From contig MBPM02000034.1 in assembly GCA_001695595.3 (NCBI GenBank), positions 620,001 to 684,000 on the forward strand: DNA of 64,000 bases, written 5' to 3'. A model generated the notes under the pieces. The model was not told the DNA's origin and searched no databases. It worked only from the letters and a program-made list of their open reading frames with translations. How positions within the stretch are numbered: position 1 is the stretch's first letter; every line of letters starts with the position of its first letter. Positions 35,275 through 49,219 of this stretch are shown here, one piece after another. The position numbers were made by a program, and so were the translations under genes. The stretch comes from Plasmopara viticola (lineage: Eukaryota; Oomycota; Peronosporomycetes; Peronosporales; Peronosporaceae).

Positions 35275-36901
35275 ATGGAGCCATTGACGCGACACACGCC
35301 TTTGCTTACATTTAGCCGCTTCACTGTAGCTACCTACCGCACCAAGCGCAATCAAGCCAAGCGCGAGTCTACTCGCGCTATAGAAACCTTTGCTGCCAGT
35401 GCCGAGTCGACTAAAAAACAGCAAAAGGACAAGCATCAGAAACACCGTCAGAGAGAGCGAGCGGAGGCACCGCAGCACGTGGTGGAGCCGCCGCGTCCGA
35501 CGCTCGAAGAAATTGACCAAGAATGGGCCAAGATGCGTAGGCGCACGATGGTGGTCCCGCCCGTTGTGTTGACCGCGCGAGCTCGGAGAGAGATCGAGAA
35601 CAAGAAGCGCATGCGGCGTCTTGGTCTGTTAACAGACGACGACGAAGCGGAGGATGACGGCGTGGGTGCTTTTGATCCTCGCAACAAAGGATTTGTCGGT
35701 CGACGGCCGACGCATGAGAAAAAAGATCGGTTCAGCGTGCATCGCGGACGTTCTTCTAAAGCAGAGAAGGAGGCGATTGACGAGCGGTACAGAAAAACCG
35801 GACGTCTCCCTGCGAGACGAGCAGTGTCTATGAAGGACAAGCAGTTCACCAACATTCAGGTAGCCCCAGAAAATGTAGTAGACCGCGAGTTCTTGATTCC
35901 CGATGAACCGGCCAACCCCAAAGCACTGGATGTGGCGGTGATTGGACGTCCAAACGCTGGCAAATCGTCCATCATGAATCGCTTGATCAATGTGACAGTG
36001 TCGGCAGTATCGCCAAAGTATAATACGACGCGTGACCGTGTCTTGGGCATTTCAACAGTTGAGGATGCGCAACTTTCATTTTACGATACGCCTGGACTGA
36101 TCAAACCAAAGGAAAGTCACGAGTACGTGCAGACGCTCGTGACTACGGCAGCTGAGACTCTTCAAAGCGTCGATCTGTCGATGCTTGTCGTCGATTCCGT
36201 CAAGCGACTAGACGATGCGGCTTTGCAAGCATTAGAAAAGGTGCTGACCACGTCGGCGCAAGTGTGCTCGCCCACCATGCTCGTGATGAACAAGTACGAT
36301 CTTGTAGGCACGCGCGAGCAGATAAATTTGGAATGTAAGGTACAGGAGGTGTCCCAGATGATTCAGGAGATCTACACCAAGCACTATAATGCCGATGGAT
36401 CGTCCTTGCAAATCGATCCACTAGCTTATATCGGTGACAACAGCATCAAAGTGTCGGCCTTGAAAGGTTACGGCATGGATAACCTCAAGCAGACGCTTCT
36501 TTCGCTGGCAGTCGATCGACCGTGGAGCTACCACTCGTCTATGCATTCCGACATGTCGGATTTGGACTTGGTGACTGAGATTATTCGCGAAAAACTGTTT
36601 TGTCGATTCAATAAAGAACTGCCGTATACTTTTGAACAGGAAAACGCTGGGTGGACCAAATTTAAGGACAAGAGCATTCGCATCGATCAAGATATCTTTG
36701 TACGTGTCGAATTACAAGGGGTGTCGGTTGTAACTCATTTGTACGTCATGCTCGCTACAGGTTCCTGTTGCTCGTGTTCGCAAGATGGTAGTCGGACACA
36801 ATGGAAACACTCTTCGCTCGGTGGGCATGGCAGCCCGTGACGAAATTGAGTCGTTATTGAAACGCCGTGTGCACTTGTATCTAAACATTCGCGTTCGGTA
36901 A
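35275..36901 (+). CDS. ERA: Era-family GTPase (ERAL1-like), 521 aa, two exons
   Basis: Exons 35275-36699 and 36761-36901 join across a 61-bp intron (gtacgt...gctacag). The frame is open upstream only from a TTG; ATG 35275 is chosen. G motifs: GRPNAGKS (224-231), NTTRDR (251-256), DTPG (271-274), NKYD (339-342), SALKG (394-398). A KH domain follows, with the GHNG loop at 487-490 and the ending RVHLYLNIRVR. The donor at 36700 rather than a later GT is favoured because it gives the gap-free 14-residue spacing I-x-V...MVVG seen in bacterial Era. The basic N-terminal 210 residues exceed bacterial Era; they may hold an organelle-targeting signal. Era binds the 3' end of small-subunit rRNA and aids mitochondrial ribosome assembly in eukaryotes. 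Confidence 0.9.
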
Positions 36902-37713
36902 CCAGCCGTCCGCGCAGCAAGTAGTTGAATTGAAGACAATTGTCTTATATGTACTATCAAAGTCTTGGAAATAGCTCCCTTGTATATAAGTTTTCATTAA
37001 AAATGTCACACCGGCTTTGTCTTAGAGACAAGAAAACTTGGCCAGGCATTATAAAAACCTGCAATTTTATTGCTGAGATTTGAATACCAAAATCTATGCT
37101 ATTATCAGGTTCTTTTACGCAGTGTGCTGTGTGATACACGTACATCGTGGCGCATAGAGCCAAGCTTTTGTGTTACAAAGATGGCTTCTTGATAAAAAGA
37201 ATCATGCAGGAACGCTGGCACGGCAGGCACCCTAGTGCTGCCAGCGGAATCCAATAGCTCATTCGTCACGTCTAGCTATGTAGATGTATATTAAAACCTC
37301 CAATGCCATACCATTTTCCTAGACCTCCTTATAAAAGAGTCTGCATATGTGTCCGTACAGCAGCTCAGTGCTTCATTTATGTGATTGAGAAGCCCTATTT
37401 TGTAAAAAAGTCTCACGTACAATGTCGATTAGTAGGCACAGTGATCCGGGAACAAAAAGGAGTATGCCAATTTGAAGCCGGTATGAATGGTCGAAGTTTA
37501 TGTTGGGCCGCATTCTTAGCTACAAGGTTTTTGAGGTCTTTTTTTGCCTCTTGCCTCTTGATCAACGCAGCTTGCTCTTCGGTGTGGTGCCAAATGATTA
37601 TCTTTGCATAATACTAGACCCATGCCTTATATGATCAGGGAAAGTGTAGTAACTAGCTTCTAATCAGTGCTCGCCGTAAGACTGCCAATTGTTGTTCATA
37701 TTCCCGTCAACCT
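36902..37713. other. Spacer between convergent Era and WD40 genes
   Basis: Convergent 3' regions. An open frame at 37303-37611 (plus) has no family resemblance. Confidence 0.45.
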
Positions 37714-39859
37714 TTAGTTGTACATAATTCTTTCTTGGGAGTGCGTTGGCCCCATGACTCCTAGAATTTGCAATTTCATGTTTGCCCCCCCACATATCAC
37801 CGCGTGTTGATTCGGATGCGCAGTAACAGCCGTAATGATACTGTCAGTTGCGATTCGAAAGCGATCGAGTCGCTCGACTGCTTGTACTTCATCCTTGCCG
37901 AGCTTTGTTGCCTTCTTTTCATCGGCATTATCTTTTGCAGGGAGAGCAGACCCCTGATGGCGCCGTAGCTGGTGCAAATCGATCATGTTGACATGATTTG
38001 CATCATGAATGCCAGTGCACACGATGGTATCGTCAAAAAGAAGTGTGGCTGCGCAACGGTGACACGAAAGCCACGAGCTTCGGAGTGATCGTAGCGAATT
38101 GGCACTTTGATTCTCACTCGTCAAAGCTGCTGAAAGCACAGACAAAGACCCTCCTGTCTTCACGTTCTCTTTCCGCACTGACCCTATACAACTAAGAGTA
38201 AGAAGACGCATACAATGGCTCATCATGCACCACAAACACACCTCGAATAAACGTGTGCAGCTTCACAATCGAGCCACAGAGATAATCGACGACAACCACC
38301 CAATCGTTACGTAGCTGACACAGTACGTGCGTGTCTGATTGCGGTACCAGACGCATCGCCATGATGCCAGGAGATCCGTACCGGTTAGAAAGTAGAACGG
38401 ACTCGATCAATGTGGGCGCCAAGTACGCTGTTGCACGAAAGAGCAAATGTTTACATGAGCCAGGTGGTTAAACTTTGACCAGCACGTGCGAAGCAGACTA
38501 GCTTTGTTTACGTTTGATCAATTTTACAATGCTAAACGATGCCTTTCGCTGTGGCACGGGCTTGGAGCCAAACGCTGGGACAACTTTACGTTGAATATCG
38601 TATGTCTGTATAGAAATCGCAGTGTGCAGTGTGATCAAAGTCTGGAGTCTCACTAGACAGCAGCAAAGACAATAGCCGTACCATGAGCATTCCCGCCTCA
38701 TTCCCACAAATTAAAAACTGCTTGTTGGGAGACAGCAGCAACGCATTGATTGGCACTGACCCGGCAAGGAAGCTCCATACTGGTCGCAAGGGACTTTGAA
38801 AGTCCCACATACGAATAGCGCCATCGGTATCGCCAGCAATGAGATTGACCAGTCTCGAAGTTGGCCTTGCTTTAAAATGCCGTGTGCTCGACACTGTTGG
38901 GTCAGAGGCAACAAGGTACACCAAATCGTTGTACCCGCTCGAAGGCTGGTTGGAGCTCTTAAACACTTTGCGAGGGTTGCTTGGAAACTCGCGCAAGTTG
39001 AAAACATAAAGTTCATTGCGATTCGTAAACGAGCACGCAATTTCGTCCTTGAACAAAGAGAAAAAGCACAATTACGCTCACTGACTCAGATTCAATACAC
39101 GACTTTTATAAATATTCACTACCTCGTTGAGCGGATTCCAGCGAATGCACTTGATTTCAAATGGAGTGTGAATCGTGTGGATCTACACTACACAATGAGT
39201 AAAGAAAGCTAGCGTGACGTCCATTACAGACTCACCGGATGCAAAACTGTATTTGCAATCTCTCCTTCTCCATTAATGTCAATAGATTTCTTACACTTTT
39301 TCATTTTTTGACTGAGGTTCAAACTGCGATGAAACACTTCGTCAAAATCGTAGAGAGCGATGATTCCATTCGAAGCACCAGCTGCGAGCAACACCCCTTG
39401 GGCATCAAATTCAAGGCAGCTAGTGTAAAAGGTTTCAACGCTTTGAGTGCCGACTTGCTGTGGCCAGAGCGGAGACAATTGCAGCGCCAGTGGCAGTCGC
39501 CGGAAATGCGTGAGTGCCCAGCGCACGAGCTGTTGCTTGCGTCTTCGGCGCACATTGTGGCCTCTACCACCAAGTTGGTGGCGAAAAACGCACCCGACGA
39601 CTTCACGACGTTGCAAAATGCCAGTCACATCCTCTCGCGTCTCTCGACGTGTCATTGCATTGCACTTGCGAAACTGCGAGTTTGACATGTGTTGCGCTTG
39701 ATCCTCTTTCCTCGAGTCGATCACGCCAACGCGCGGGTGAATACTGGAGGTAGACAGACGATCGACAGCCGCACACTGTTTATTGTCGCTGCTGATGCTG
39801 TGGCGGCGTACGTACTTGCGCTCAAAGAAAGCCGTGATTGGTGCATGACCGCGCTTCAT
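37714..39859 (-). CDS. WD40-repeat protein, 599 aa, six exons
   Basis: On the minus strand, exons are 39859-39236, 39182-39123, 39047-38682, 38605-38512, 38427-38242 and 38183-37714. The GT-AG introns are 53, 75, 76, 84 and 58 bp. All phases match, giving 600 codons including TAA. Beta-propeller blades are visible: LEFDAQGVLLAAGASNGIIA with LYDFD, KCIRWNPLNEDEIACSFTNR with ELYVF, NLIAGDTDGAIRMWDF, and LSPNKQFLICGNEAG. The propeller begins about residue 150; residues 1-120 are basic and of low complexity. The C-terminal blades (TAVTAHPNQHAVICGGANMK) are weaker. WD40 proteins are scaffolds; several feed substrates to CUL4-DDB1 ligases, but I see no motif that decides the role. Confidence 0.82.
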
Positions 39860-42800
39860 TTCGATTGCTAGTGAACATAAGTTTAGGATTTGTCGCTATT
39901 GACCTGACGTTTTAATTTCATAAATCTAGAATTTAGAGCGATTTTCAAGTTGAGGCACTTTTTTAAGATGACCCATCACCCGGAAAACAGGTCGCAAACT
40001 TGCCACCCTTTCTTCCAAGTAATGACGTTGCCATTGGAAAAAATCGGGTATCACCAACATATTAGAGTCTCAATTCGAGTGCGACAATGTACCATAGCGA
40101 GAGTGAGCACCACGCGCTCCGCTGACAACTGATCTCTTTAATTAATATTTAGAGTATAGGATGTTAGTACTCGAGTCTGCAGCATTCGTTTAGCTGCTTC
40201 TGTACCATGATATTGCGCAGTCTCGGCACCAAAAGAAGACCTTACTTTTCGAATATAAAATTCGATGCCCGATCAATTTGGATGAAGCGCATGTTCCACA
40301 TTATATTCGGCGCTTGTCGAATAGTTCTTGTCTTATTAGCCTCAATTGCCACAAGACTTGTAAGAAGATTGCTCCGTATCAACAACTAGTAATCTCCAAC
40401 GTAAACTCGGGGTAAAGTCCATCGCAATGCACTAAAACGCTTGGTCACTCTAATATTATCAAATATCACTTATTGTATAACATAACGCTGAACATTTCTT
40501 TAAAGTCGCGTGATGAAACGTACCCGCTGGTAAATCATAAATTTGCTTTAACTTTAATTGTGAGATAATGATGGATGCTTTGTTGTAGATTCTCGATTTC
40601 GAGAAAGGCGCGATAGTGACCGGTTCCCCCGCCAATGTAGCGAAGCCATTTTTAGCACGTTGTATGCTTTAGCGGAGGTCTACTTTCAAACTATAATTTG
40701 GGTGAGTCGGAAGAAGTTTCTGATGCTTTTTTGGGAGGGCGCACGAATTAGTAGTTTGAATCGTCGCTTAGAAAATAAGCAGTAACAAGCACCTGGTAAC
40801 ACTTCGCAGTTATTCCAGGATTAATTGCACTACAATAGCGTTGGCTTCGAAGCTGTCATATGGTCACTCAAATCGAAATCATATCGTCTATTTAAGCTAC
40901 ATAAACTCGAGGTCTTGATACGGCTAGATTTGCATAAACGCAATAGAGCCACAAGTAATCGAATGATGACTCCGTCGAGTCTAGAATCCAAAAAATGTGG
41001 TTTGCCAGTGAGCAGACACCAATTGATCCACGCAAAGCCGAGGTGCCCGCCTTAAAAAGTGGCTGTTCTATCGTTTTGCAGCTCAATCAGCCTAGCACAC
41101 AGATTTCTGGTAAACTATCGAAAAATATTTGACAGTTCGCTTCGGTTGGGTTTACCCTTCCCTAGTAAAAGAATTGTAGCTCTTGTTCGCAAGCCTGTGC
41201 GAACAATGCTTTGTCACATGCAACACCACAACCAAAAATGAGCAAAACGACAGTACTGTGCTTAATAAAGCAAGAAACAGTCAAGTGTGTCGCTATCAAC
41301 TATTGAAGCAGAGTATCTTGCACTAAGTTTTGCAATGCCATTCCGTGAACCCACATTGGATGTAACAGAATAATTGTACTCACGATTCTTTGCCATCACT
41401 TGCTGGAACGAAAGGAAGACGCTACAAAAGCAAGCGTCGAGCTTGCATTCAATAGAGACTGACTCTCGTATGATGTAACGAAAATAGACGACACCATGCA
41501 CCAGCACGAAGAAGCTTGGGGCAATTCATATTCCAAGAAAACGATCCTGATTGCCAAATACCACTCCGTATGGATTTTTTCGTTCCTCGGCCGAGCGTAC
41601 GTAGGAATTTGATGTCACAATTTGTAGATTTATAGCCTCTGCACTTAATTGTGACAGTGCTCGTAGTTTAGGTAATGATAATTGTCGCTTGGAAAGAATA
41701 TTTGCAGAGGAAAACGCTGCTTTTTGAGATCTATTTTTTAATACAGGACATTAATTCTTCTTTACTGTAGCCAAGGGTGCCGGTTAAATGGCACGCACGA
41801 CGTCGACCACGACGATGGTGAGAAGGGAACGGGTGTGTTGGCTGAGTTAATTCGGCGTCTCGGTTGATGGCTTTTTGGACGTGCAAAGACACACTTTACA
41901 CCGCAAATTAGCGATTGATGCTTGTATTGAATCGTCCATTTTCTCCTCTCAGAAATCATGCCTTTTTATTAATCTCAACGTCGTTCACACAATTGCTGTA
42001 CGATTCAGCTTCGTCTTCACTAAGCTTGCTCATCTCTATCCGCTCTTTGTTTTCTTAATCCTGCTCTTGAAATGCTCGATCCGTCCTGGCGTTCTCTCAG
42101 GTAACCGTCACGACATAAGCAATTTTAACTTTATGCGCGATTCTCGTAATTAGAAACTTCAAAAGCTTATCGAGGGCAATTTGATCCGCGTAATTCGCTT
42201 TTGAGGTCAATGCCAATCCAGTTAGTAGCTGGCCGTAATATTTTGTATTTTTATATTAAACGATCCGAATTTGCGCTCATTCGAGGTTGGCTATCGAATG
42301 TTACTGTTAATATTATACCGTCGCGATCTTGCACCAGTGCGGCCGAGGTAGCTCAGTCAATCGCATAAACTACGACAAAGAGTAGCCAATCTGTCAAAAA
42401 GTGCCAAAGCACTGGAGTGACCACAATCTTGTGTTGTAGCATGCTGAAGGACACGTAAACACGCTTCATTAGTCACTCTTGTCTGATATATCGGATTTGA
42501 GCCTACAACGGACTTTTACGAGCGAATGGAGCAATTGGCTATTTGTACGTCGACATTTTATAGTTCTATGGCAGTGCGCTTTGCGGCGCAGTCTTATTGT
42601 GACAGTCACCAATCGGCGTCAGTGCCAATCGTTCTCAAGCAACAACTTGACTTTTGTTTCTCTTGACCAAAGTTGCAAGCTTATATGACATGTGCCATCA
42701 CTTTGTTTAGATCCTAGCACCAAAATTTTCGACAAATCGATGTTCTCGCTGCATATAGTTATTTGCCCGATGCGTCACTAACGTTATTGTCAAATCTTCT

Positions 42801-45800
42801 ACGTCGTGCTCGCATATAGACAATGCCTTTGATGCACTGCATTGATAACACACGCTCAGCCCTACAGCCGATCAACTTGCTTGAGCATCTCTAAGCTTTT
42901 TCTTGCTCATGTGTAGTTTCGTGTAAGCTGGCCACACCTAGTGTCTCAAGCTATCTGCGCTTAATAGTAAAACACTCGACGTGTGCCTAATGTTTCAAAA
43001 TCCTCCTTCTTATCGACCTTAATGTAGGCATCAATTTTACAACCATGATTTGTCCGCATCCCTCCGTTACTGCAGCCTTAAAAACATTATTGCGACGACA
43101 TGTCTTAGGGGATAAGAGCATAGACTATGCCAAAGGCTTGTTATTTTTCGAATGTGACAAGTCGAGCCGTCAAGAATGTTAAAAACCGATCGAATCTATT
43201 TTGACCTTGCAGCTCTACTCACTGCGTAAGATGTAAATACCAGCTCGCCGCTCAATTGCGTTGCAGTTGTCGCTGTCTTTGAGCGCCTGTATTTCTTTTG
43301 ATTGTCCTGCTCTAGCTTTTATTCCTTGACCGCACATCGCCTCGACTATTTATACGGCTCATAGCCTTGAGCGACGGTCGCTGAGAACTTTTTCTTCAGA
43401 TTGACAGCTTTGCTCGGGCTTGCATCCAAACTTCTGGGCAAATACTCCTTACTTTTGCTCATGGTAACGCTGATTATGTCAAACATGCTAGAGAAATTTC
43501 ACGGATTGCGACCGTTGCTGTGCAGTCGATTGCTTTGCTCTTCGAAATGCTCCTTGATATTTTATACCGATTATCATTTCAACCTTGAGTAGGATTATGG
43601 GATCTTTCGGTCTTTTTGCTGCAACTCACAATCGTTTTACCTTGCGCCTTGTACGTTATCAAGTGATTCTGGAATTGCGATACACAATGCACGTCATGCC
43701 AAGAACAACGATATTTCGGAGGTCGAGCGCTCGCCTCTTTAGCACTCTCAATGGCGAGATTTGCTAAAATTCGAGAAAGGTTCAAATGTACGCCAACCAT
43801 CCTATCGTATTTTTTAGGAGAAACAATCATTGTTTGCTTGCAAATATTACTGAGCGCACAGTATCAATTAATGTACTGTTCATGCCTTAGTTTTGCCCTT
43901 TGATACTTAATTTAGTGCCTCACATATTTGCGTGAAACGCCGACGGGCTTGAAATGTAAGGCGATGCAGTAGTATACATCAACATGCATGATGCTCAGCA
44001 CGTGAGCGCGGCACTTAAATATATTTATGGCGAGCACTAGACAGTCATTGAATATCTTCATAGCTTGACCTTTACCGCACGAGAATCAGTCATCCTCTTC
44101 TATCAGCAAAATTGATTTAGTATTGCTATCCTAGTCCATCCTTCGGCGTGCTCGTACAGATTCGATAAGATGACAATATCAATGTTATCGTTTGGAGAAT
44201 ACGCTTCCGTGTACTTCTTTGACCGGACGTTCTTCTACTGCTTGTAGTGTGTGCACGCAATGAACGACTGATCTTAGGCTGCATGACAAAATTTGGGGTC
44301 GCTCGCTATTTCCAGACGATTGATTCTCGAAAAAGTAAAAAAGCAGTTTTTTTCTGGCGGTACGGCTTTATTTGTTCGTGCTTCTTATATACCTATCGTA
44401 ATTGTGAGGCCGCTTGCTTTTTTCCTCATCTTGCAATTCGACAAATCAAATATAATTTAAGTCATGTGATTCTTTGCATACGCAGCCCGTATTGCATAAG
44501 CACTAGCTTGTCGTATAACGCGTCGCTACAAGCTAGCATAGGCGCGTAGTAGACCCCCCCCCTCAAGAGATCAATGCTCGGCTCGCCGAGCACCATTTTT
44601 CTCAACAGCTATCATATTCGAAAGCTGAAGCATCATGCGTAAGGCTGCATTGTTATTGAAGTGTCGGCAGGATCTACTGTCCACTGTGAAAACTCTTAGA
44701 TTTTTGTGTCTTGCACGCGAATTGTATAGTCTTCACTCTATAGCGTCTCTGTAAGAAAGTTGTTTTTGCAGCCAATACACGCTTGTGTGTAAAATGACAT
44801 TGATTTTATGTACTACGGCATTGTTCTGCTACAAAAGAAATGTTTGCTCCACAAAAAAGGTTAAGTGCACAAAACATTACGTATGAGGAGAAAAGTCGAT
44901 TTGACTGGCATCACGTCTTGGCTATAAGTACCGTGCAATGCTTGCTTAACGCGTAGGGGATAATATTTTCGAGCACGTGTCATTAGTGCTGCCACATGCG
45001 TCCCTTGTTGTCATAAATTAAAGCACAGACTTCTAAGTATTCGTTTTTGCCGTGATGCGGCGATTGCTATCTTGAATGTTCGGTGCTGTCGCTCCATGAT
45101 ATCGTTAAATGCCGGGACTAGTGTCACTAAGTCTCGGCTTTGGGTCAATATTGCTTCCTTTTTTCTGCAAAGTATTCGATCTCTGTAAATAAGTTGTCAT
45201 TCTGTAGTAACTATTGGCCGTGTCACACTAATTACGACCGAGAAGCTCGTTCTTTAGGCTCACACCTTTCAAAAAGTGAAACCAACCGATAATTTCGTAC
45301 ACTGAATCTGATACATGAGCGTTTGATCCTGGTCCCAAAGCCGGACTTATGGCCTCGACACAGCAATGTTCCGTCGAAGTTAGTGATGGTGACTCGCTCA
45401 TTCGGTACACATGTGCGTCTATTGCTATCTTTCAGTGCTTTTATCTGTTTGATATCCGAAAGTGGAATTGCTGTGTAATTGCTTCGTGTAGAATCCACTC
45501 TTCCGGTTGTGCGGCTTATATATCTATCCCCGCGCTTGCTACGCGTTTATACACCCTTGACCACATTCAATTTTCTAGTGCATCAAGAAGCAGTATTGCA
45601 CCACTGCCAGGTACAAGACACTAACTTTCACATTTCGCACTCGAAAGCGTGCGAGACACACAGAAACGTGCACTCATACCAGGTACTTTTTAATTACGCC
45701 ACGGCCATTTCATATTGAAGTCAGACATGTGCAGAAGGTGATCTATGTAACAATTTATACATTTCGAGACCTGTCTGTATTGACGTTAAAAACATTTTTA

Positions 45801-48800
45801 CTCTTTTGTGTGTAATAAAACGTACACTTTAATGAGCTATGTGTCGGGTTCGAGCCGCAAAAACGCTTTGCATATTTCTTAAGCAAGATGTGTGGCTTTG
45901 TGACTTCCTATGGCAAGTATTCGCCGAATCTGACAATAGAAATCAAAGACTAGCTCAGTTAAATAACGTATGTTTCTGGAGCATCAAAGTCGATCAGCAC
46001 GAAAGGCTATATTCGTGGGTCAATAAGTAGTAAAAAGATATGTTGGGTAAAGACAAGCTATCCAAGAAAGTCGAGCTACACGAACCTTAAAGTATTATTT
46101 GCACGAAGTCCTTTACCAATTTCGTAGCTTCTAATCCCTAAGTTAGCGACTAATTGATGATTCTAAGCTCATCCACGATTGATTTCATTTCGTGCCCCGG
46201 TCTTTTGCAATTGTGAAATCGTTAAGTTTTTTTCAAAAATTGATCGCCGTGTATAATTGTACACTGCCCAATTTATTAGCGATTACAATAGAAAATACTT
46301 TAAAAAAACATGTATAACGATTTGGATATCCACAGTAATCTTGCTGCGCCATGGAAAGAACATGTTGATATCTCAAAAAACCTTCATTCTTCTTAACTAA
46401 TTTCTCGTCAACTATATTCGAGTAGTGCAAGCTGTTCGATGAAGTCAGCTACACTACGTTTATACTGTATCATATTAGTTGCAAAATGAAAGTTTTAATC
46501 GTGGTGTTAGACACACGATACTGTCTTATGTTAAAATAAAGCTGGCGTATCGTCTACAAGAAATTTCCGTTAAGTGGTACATTGCAAGGCACGGAAATCT
46601 GAGCAAATAGAGGCCGCTCCAAGTAGAGATACAGAACATTCCATTGCGTGAAAAGAGTTAGTATGATTGGTAGAACTTGCTAGAGTACGGTTAAGAAATT
46701 TCTAATTGGTAGCCAAAATAAATGGAACCAATCATCGACACTTGATGCATCATGTACTATATACGTTTGCCGATAAGATCATGGTCTGCGCAAAGACTTT
46801 GGCGCAAAAACAAATGCAACATCTAGTACAGCTGCATCTTTTGGTGCAGAAGCACCTTTCTCGGTCATTTTCTTGGCGTTTGCTATTGATCATAGCTGTT
46901 GCTCAGTTCTTGGACAACTGCCAACCTTATTCGCTGCCAGTTTGATGATTCTATCATATACATCGACAGCGTAATGGGCACAATACAATTCGCTATTGGT
47001 ATTTCTTATTCAAATGATGTCAGAACAAGAACACTCAGCCTTATATAAAAGTGGGCTTTGTGCGCAAAAACTGACTCCCTGTAAAACAAAGCCAGGAAAG
47101 AATTGTACTTTAAAGGCATTTAATCGATGAGGATACCGGTCATGTATGATGGACTATATCGAAAGATCTTTTCAAAGAGACAAAACACTAACCATGATTG
47201 CAAAAATTAATTCAGCTTCAAGAAGAAGACCCGTGGCTTTCTAACAAATACGTATTTATTAAGCGGTATCCTTGATCTTAAAAAACCAGCAACATTGAGA
47301 ATCTATTAAGACGAACGTTTTTTTGCAGTCTTATGTTCACTCACGTTCTTAGCAGTAGCTTAGCAACATTACGAGATATTCATGTCCTAATGAACTCTCA
47401 ATGCTTCTTCTACTATTCATATAAAATCCTAGCCAAATACACTAACCTTTGTTGCTCTGCGTTCTTCTATGTGTAAGTGGCTATGGCATGTGTATTGATT
47501 GTCGTCCACGTCATTCTGTCAATGAAAAAAAATTAAGTTTGCGCAACTCGAGATTAAGGTCACCAACGTAGCATTAACATCAACAAATATATTGTGAGCT
47601 ATACTTTTACGAGTCCACGGTTTCGGTTCGGCTAACAACTGTGCGTTCTAAAAATCCCTAGTTTCAAAATAGACTTGACTGTAAAATTTGAAAATTTGAA
47701 CAGCACCGATTTTTGTTTGTCCTTGAAATGGACAAGTATGAGGCATAACATGGCTCTATTAGATAGTGGTGTCAGATCGATTACTGTGGCATGACGATAA
47801 GTGCTAGTTGTCCGATTTTGCGCGAAATTAGATCTGGTAATTTAAGTTTCTACCCCTGTTATCCTTTTGAATAAAAAACGTGACGACTTTCACATCGGTT
47901 GTCAAACACGCAAGATAATTTCGAGAGTTAGTAACGTAATCCAAAGATGAGTAGCATAGCCTTGTTGGCAAATCTACACACGACGTAGTTAACAGCACAG
48001 GCTCACAAGTACTATTTTTAGTACGAACGCCACAGCTCTTCTATATCAAATGCAACATTAATGGCAATCTTAATGTCATGACCGACACCGTGGCAAACAA
48101 CCCAACATTTCCACAGGGATGTTTGGTTTCTTAGCTGGTCGTTGTGCCATTGTATGAGCGCTTCAATTGGAAGATATGCCAGAGGTATCAGAGCTACTGG
48201 TTTTAAATAATCAAAAGCTGCTCAGCTTTTGAAAAAACTAGAGGCCAATTATATTTCAAAGTTGATCCATAAGATGTCCCTTAATATATAAACCTCTCTT
48301 GAGATTAAGTGGGGTTCCCAAATCAGAAATAACATTCCCTACCAACTTAGGCAAAACTAGAGCTTCCAATTTCTTACATGATCTGACGAAGCTGGTTTGG
48401 ATCGACCTTTAAAGCAGCTTAGGTTGCATCTGGCTCTGAGATGCCAAACTATTAAGATTTGGCTATAATGTTTGCTGACGGAACGATGCTAAGTAATACA
48501 ACAACGAAACCAAATGGAGATAAATGGCACAAAGGGCTCGGTCACAAGGCAACAGCTACTATTAGGAGCAGTGTGAAATAATCAATACATTCTTCGTTGT
48601 TTAGGCAGAACATGATATGACGCAAAAGCCAAAGTCCCAGCACATGTGACCGAAAATCATGTTTGAAAATCAATGGACAAATGGCCATCAGAGCTTGCTT
48701 ATGATAATTCAAAGTGCCACAGTTCCTGCACAAACATGCTTTTAAGGATGAACGTGCCGCCTAAGAACATGTCCGAGTACACGTTGTAAAGTGCACTGAA

Positions 48801-49219
48801 TTGGTTGATGGCTACTATCAAATTCAAGCGAGAACGTAGGGCTTACCTTCATGGCGATAAGTACGCCTGACGGCATGCCATGCAACATTTATGATGCTAG
48901 TGATGCTACACAGGCAATCAAAAGACTTGATGTCTGACCACACAATTGTTTCGATTGTAAAGTGTCTCTGGTCACTTACGCTTTGATGACTTGTTTGTCG
49001 TATTTCGATTTTTGCGGCTTTTGCATTAAATCCTTCCAGTATATTCGTCGGATATAGAAGCGCACTCAACATACCCAAGGAACTTTCTTGAGTCATTAAG
49101 ATTTAAACAGAATTGACAAATGCGTCTTTTGATAGAGAAGATTACAGGCTTCGGTCGCTCTATTTACGCCATGGTTTTCAAATTACCCTCACAAAGTGAC
49201 ATCCGCCTCGGCTTACGGC
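39860..49219. other. Gene desert of about 9.3 kb, AT-rich
   Basis: I find no conserved domain, no splice-linked coding series and no LTR pair. Open frames up to about 100 codons (for example 41875-42153 and 44247-44549 plus) look random. A tRNA-like fragment at 42339 is listed separately. Old repeats too decayed to recognise are likely. Confidence 0.5.
42339..42410 (+). other. tRNA-like fragment (5' half) or tRNA-derived repeat head
   Basis: GCGGCCGAGGTAGCTCAGTC at 42339-42358 carries a near-perfect tRNA A box (TAGCTCAGT). No matching acceptor stem, anticodon stem or B box follows within tRNA distance. It may be a dead tRNA or the head of an old tRNA-derived SINE. Confidence 0.3.
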
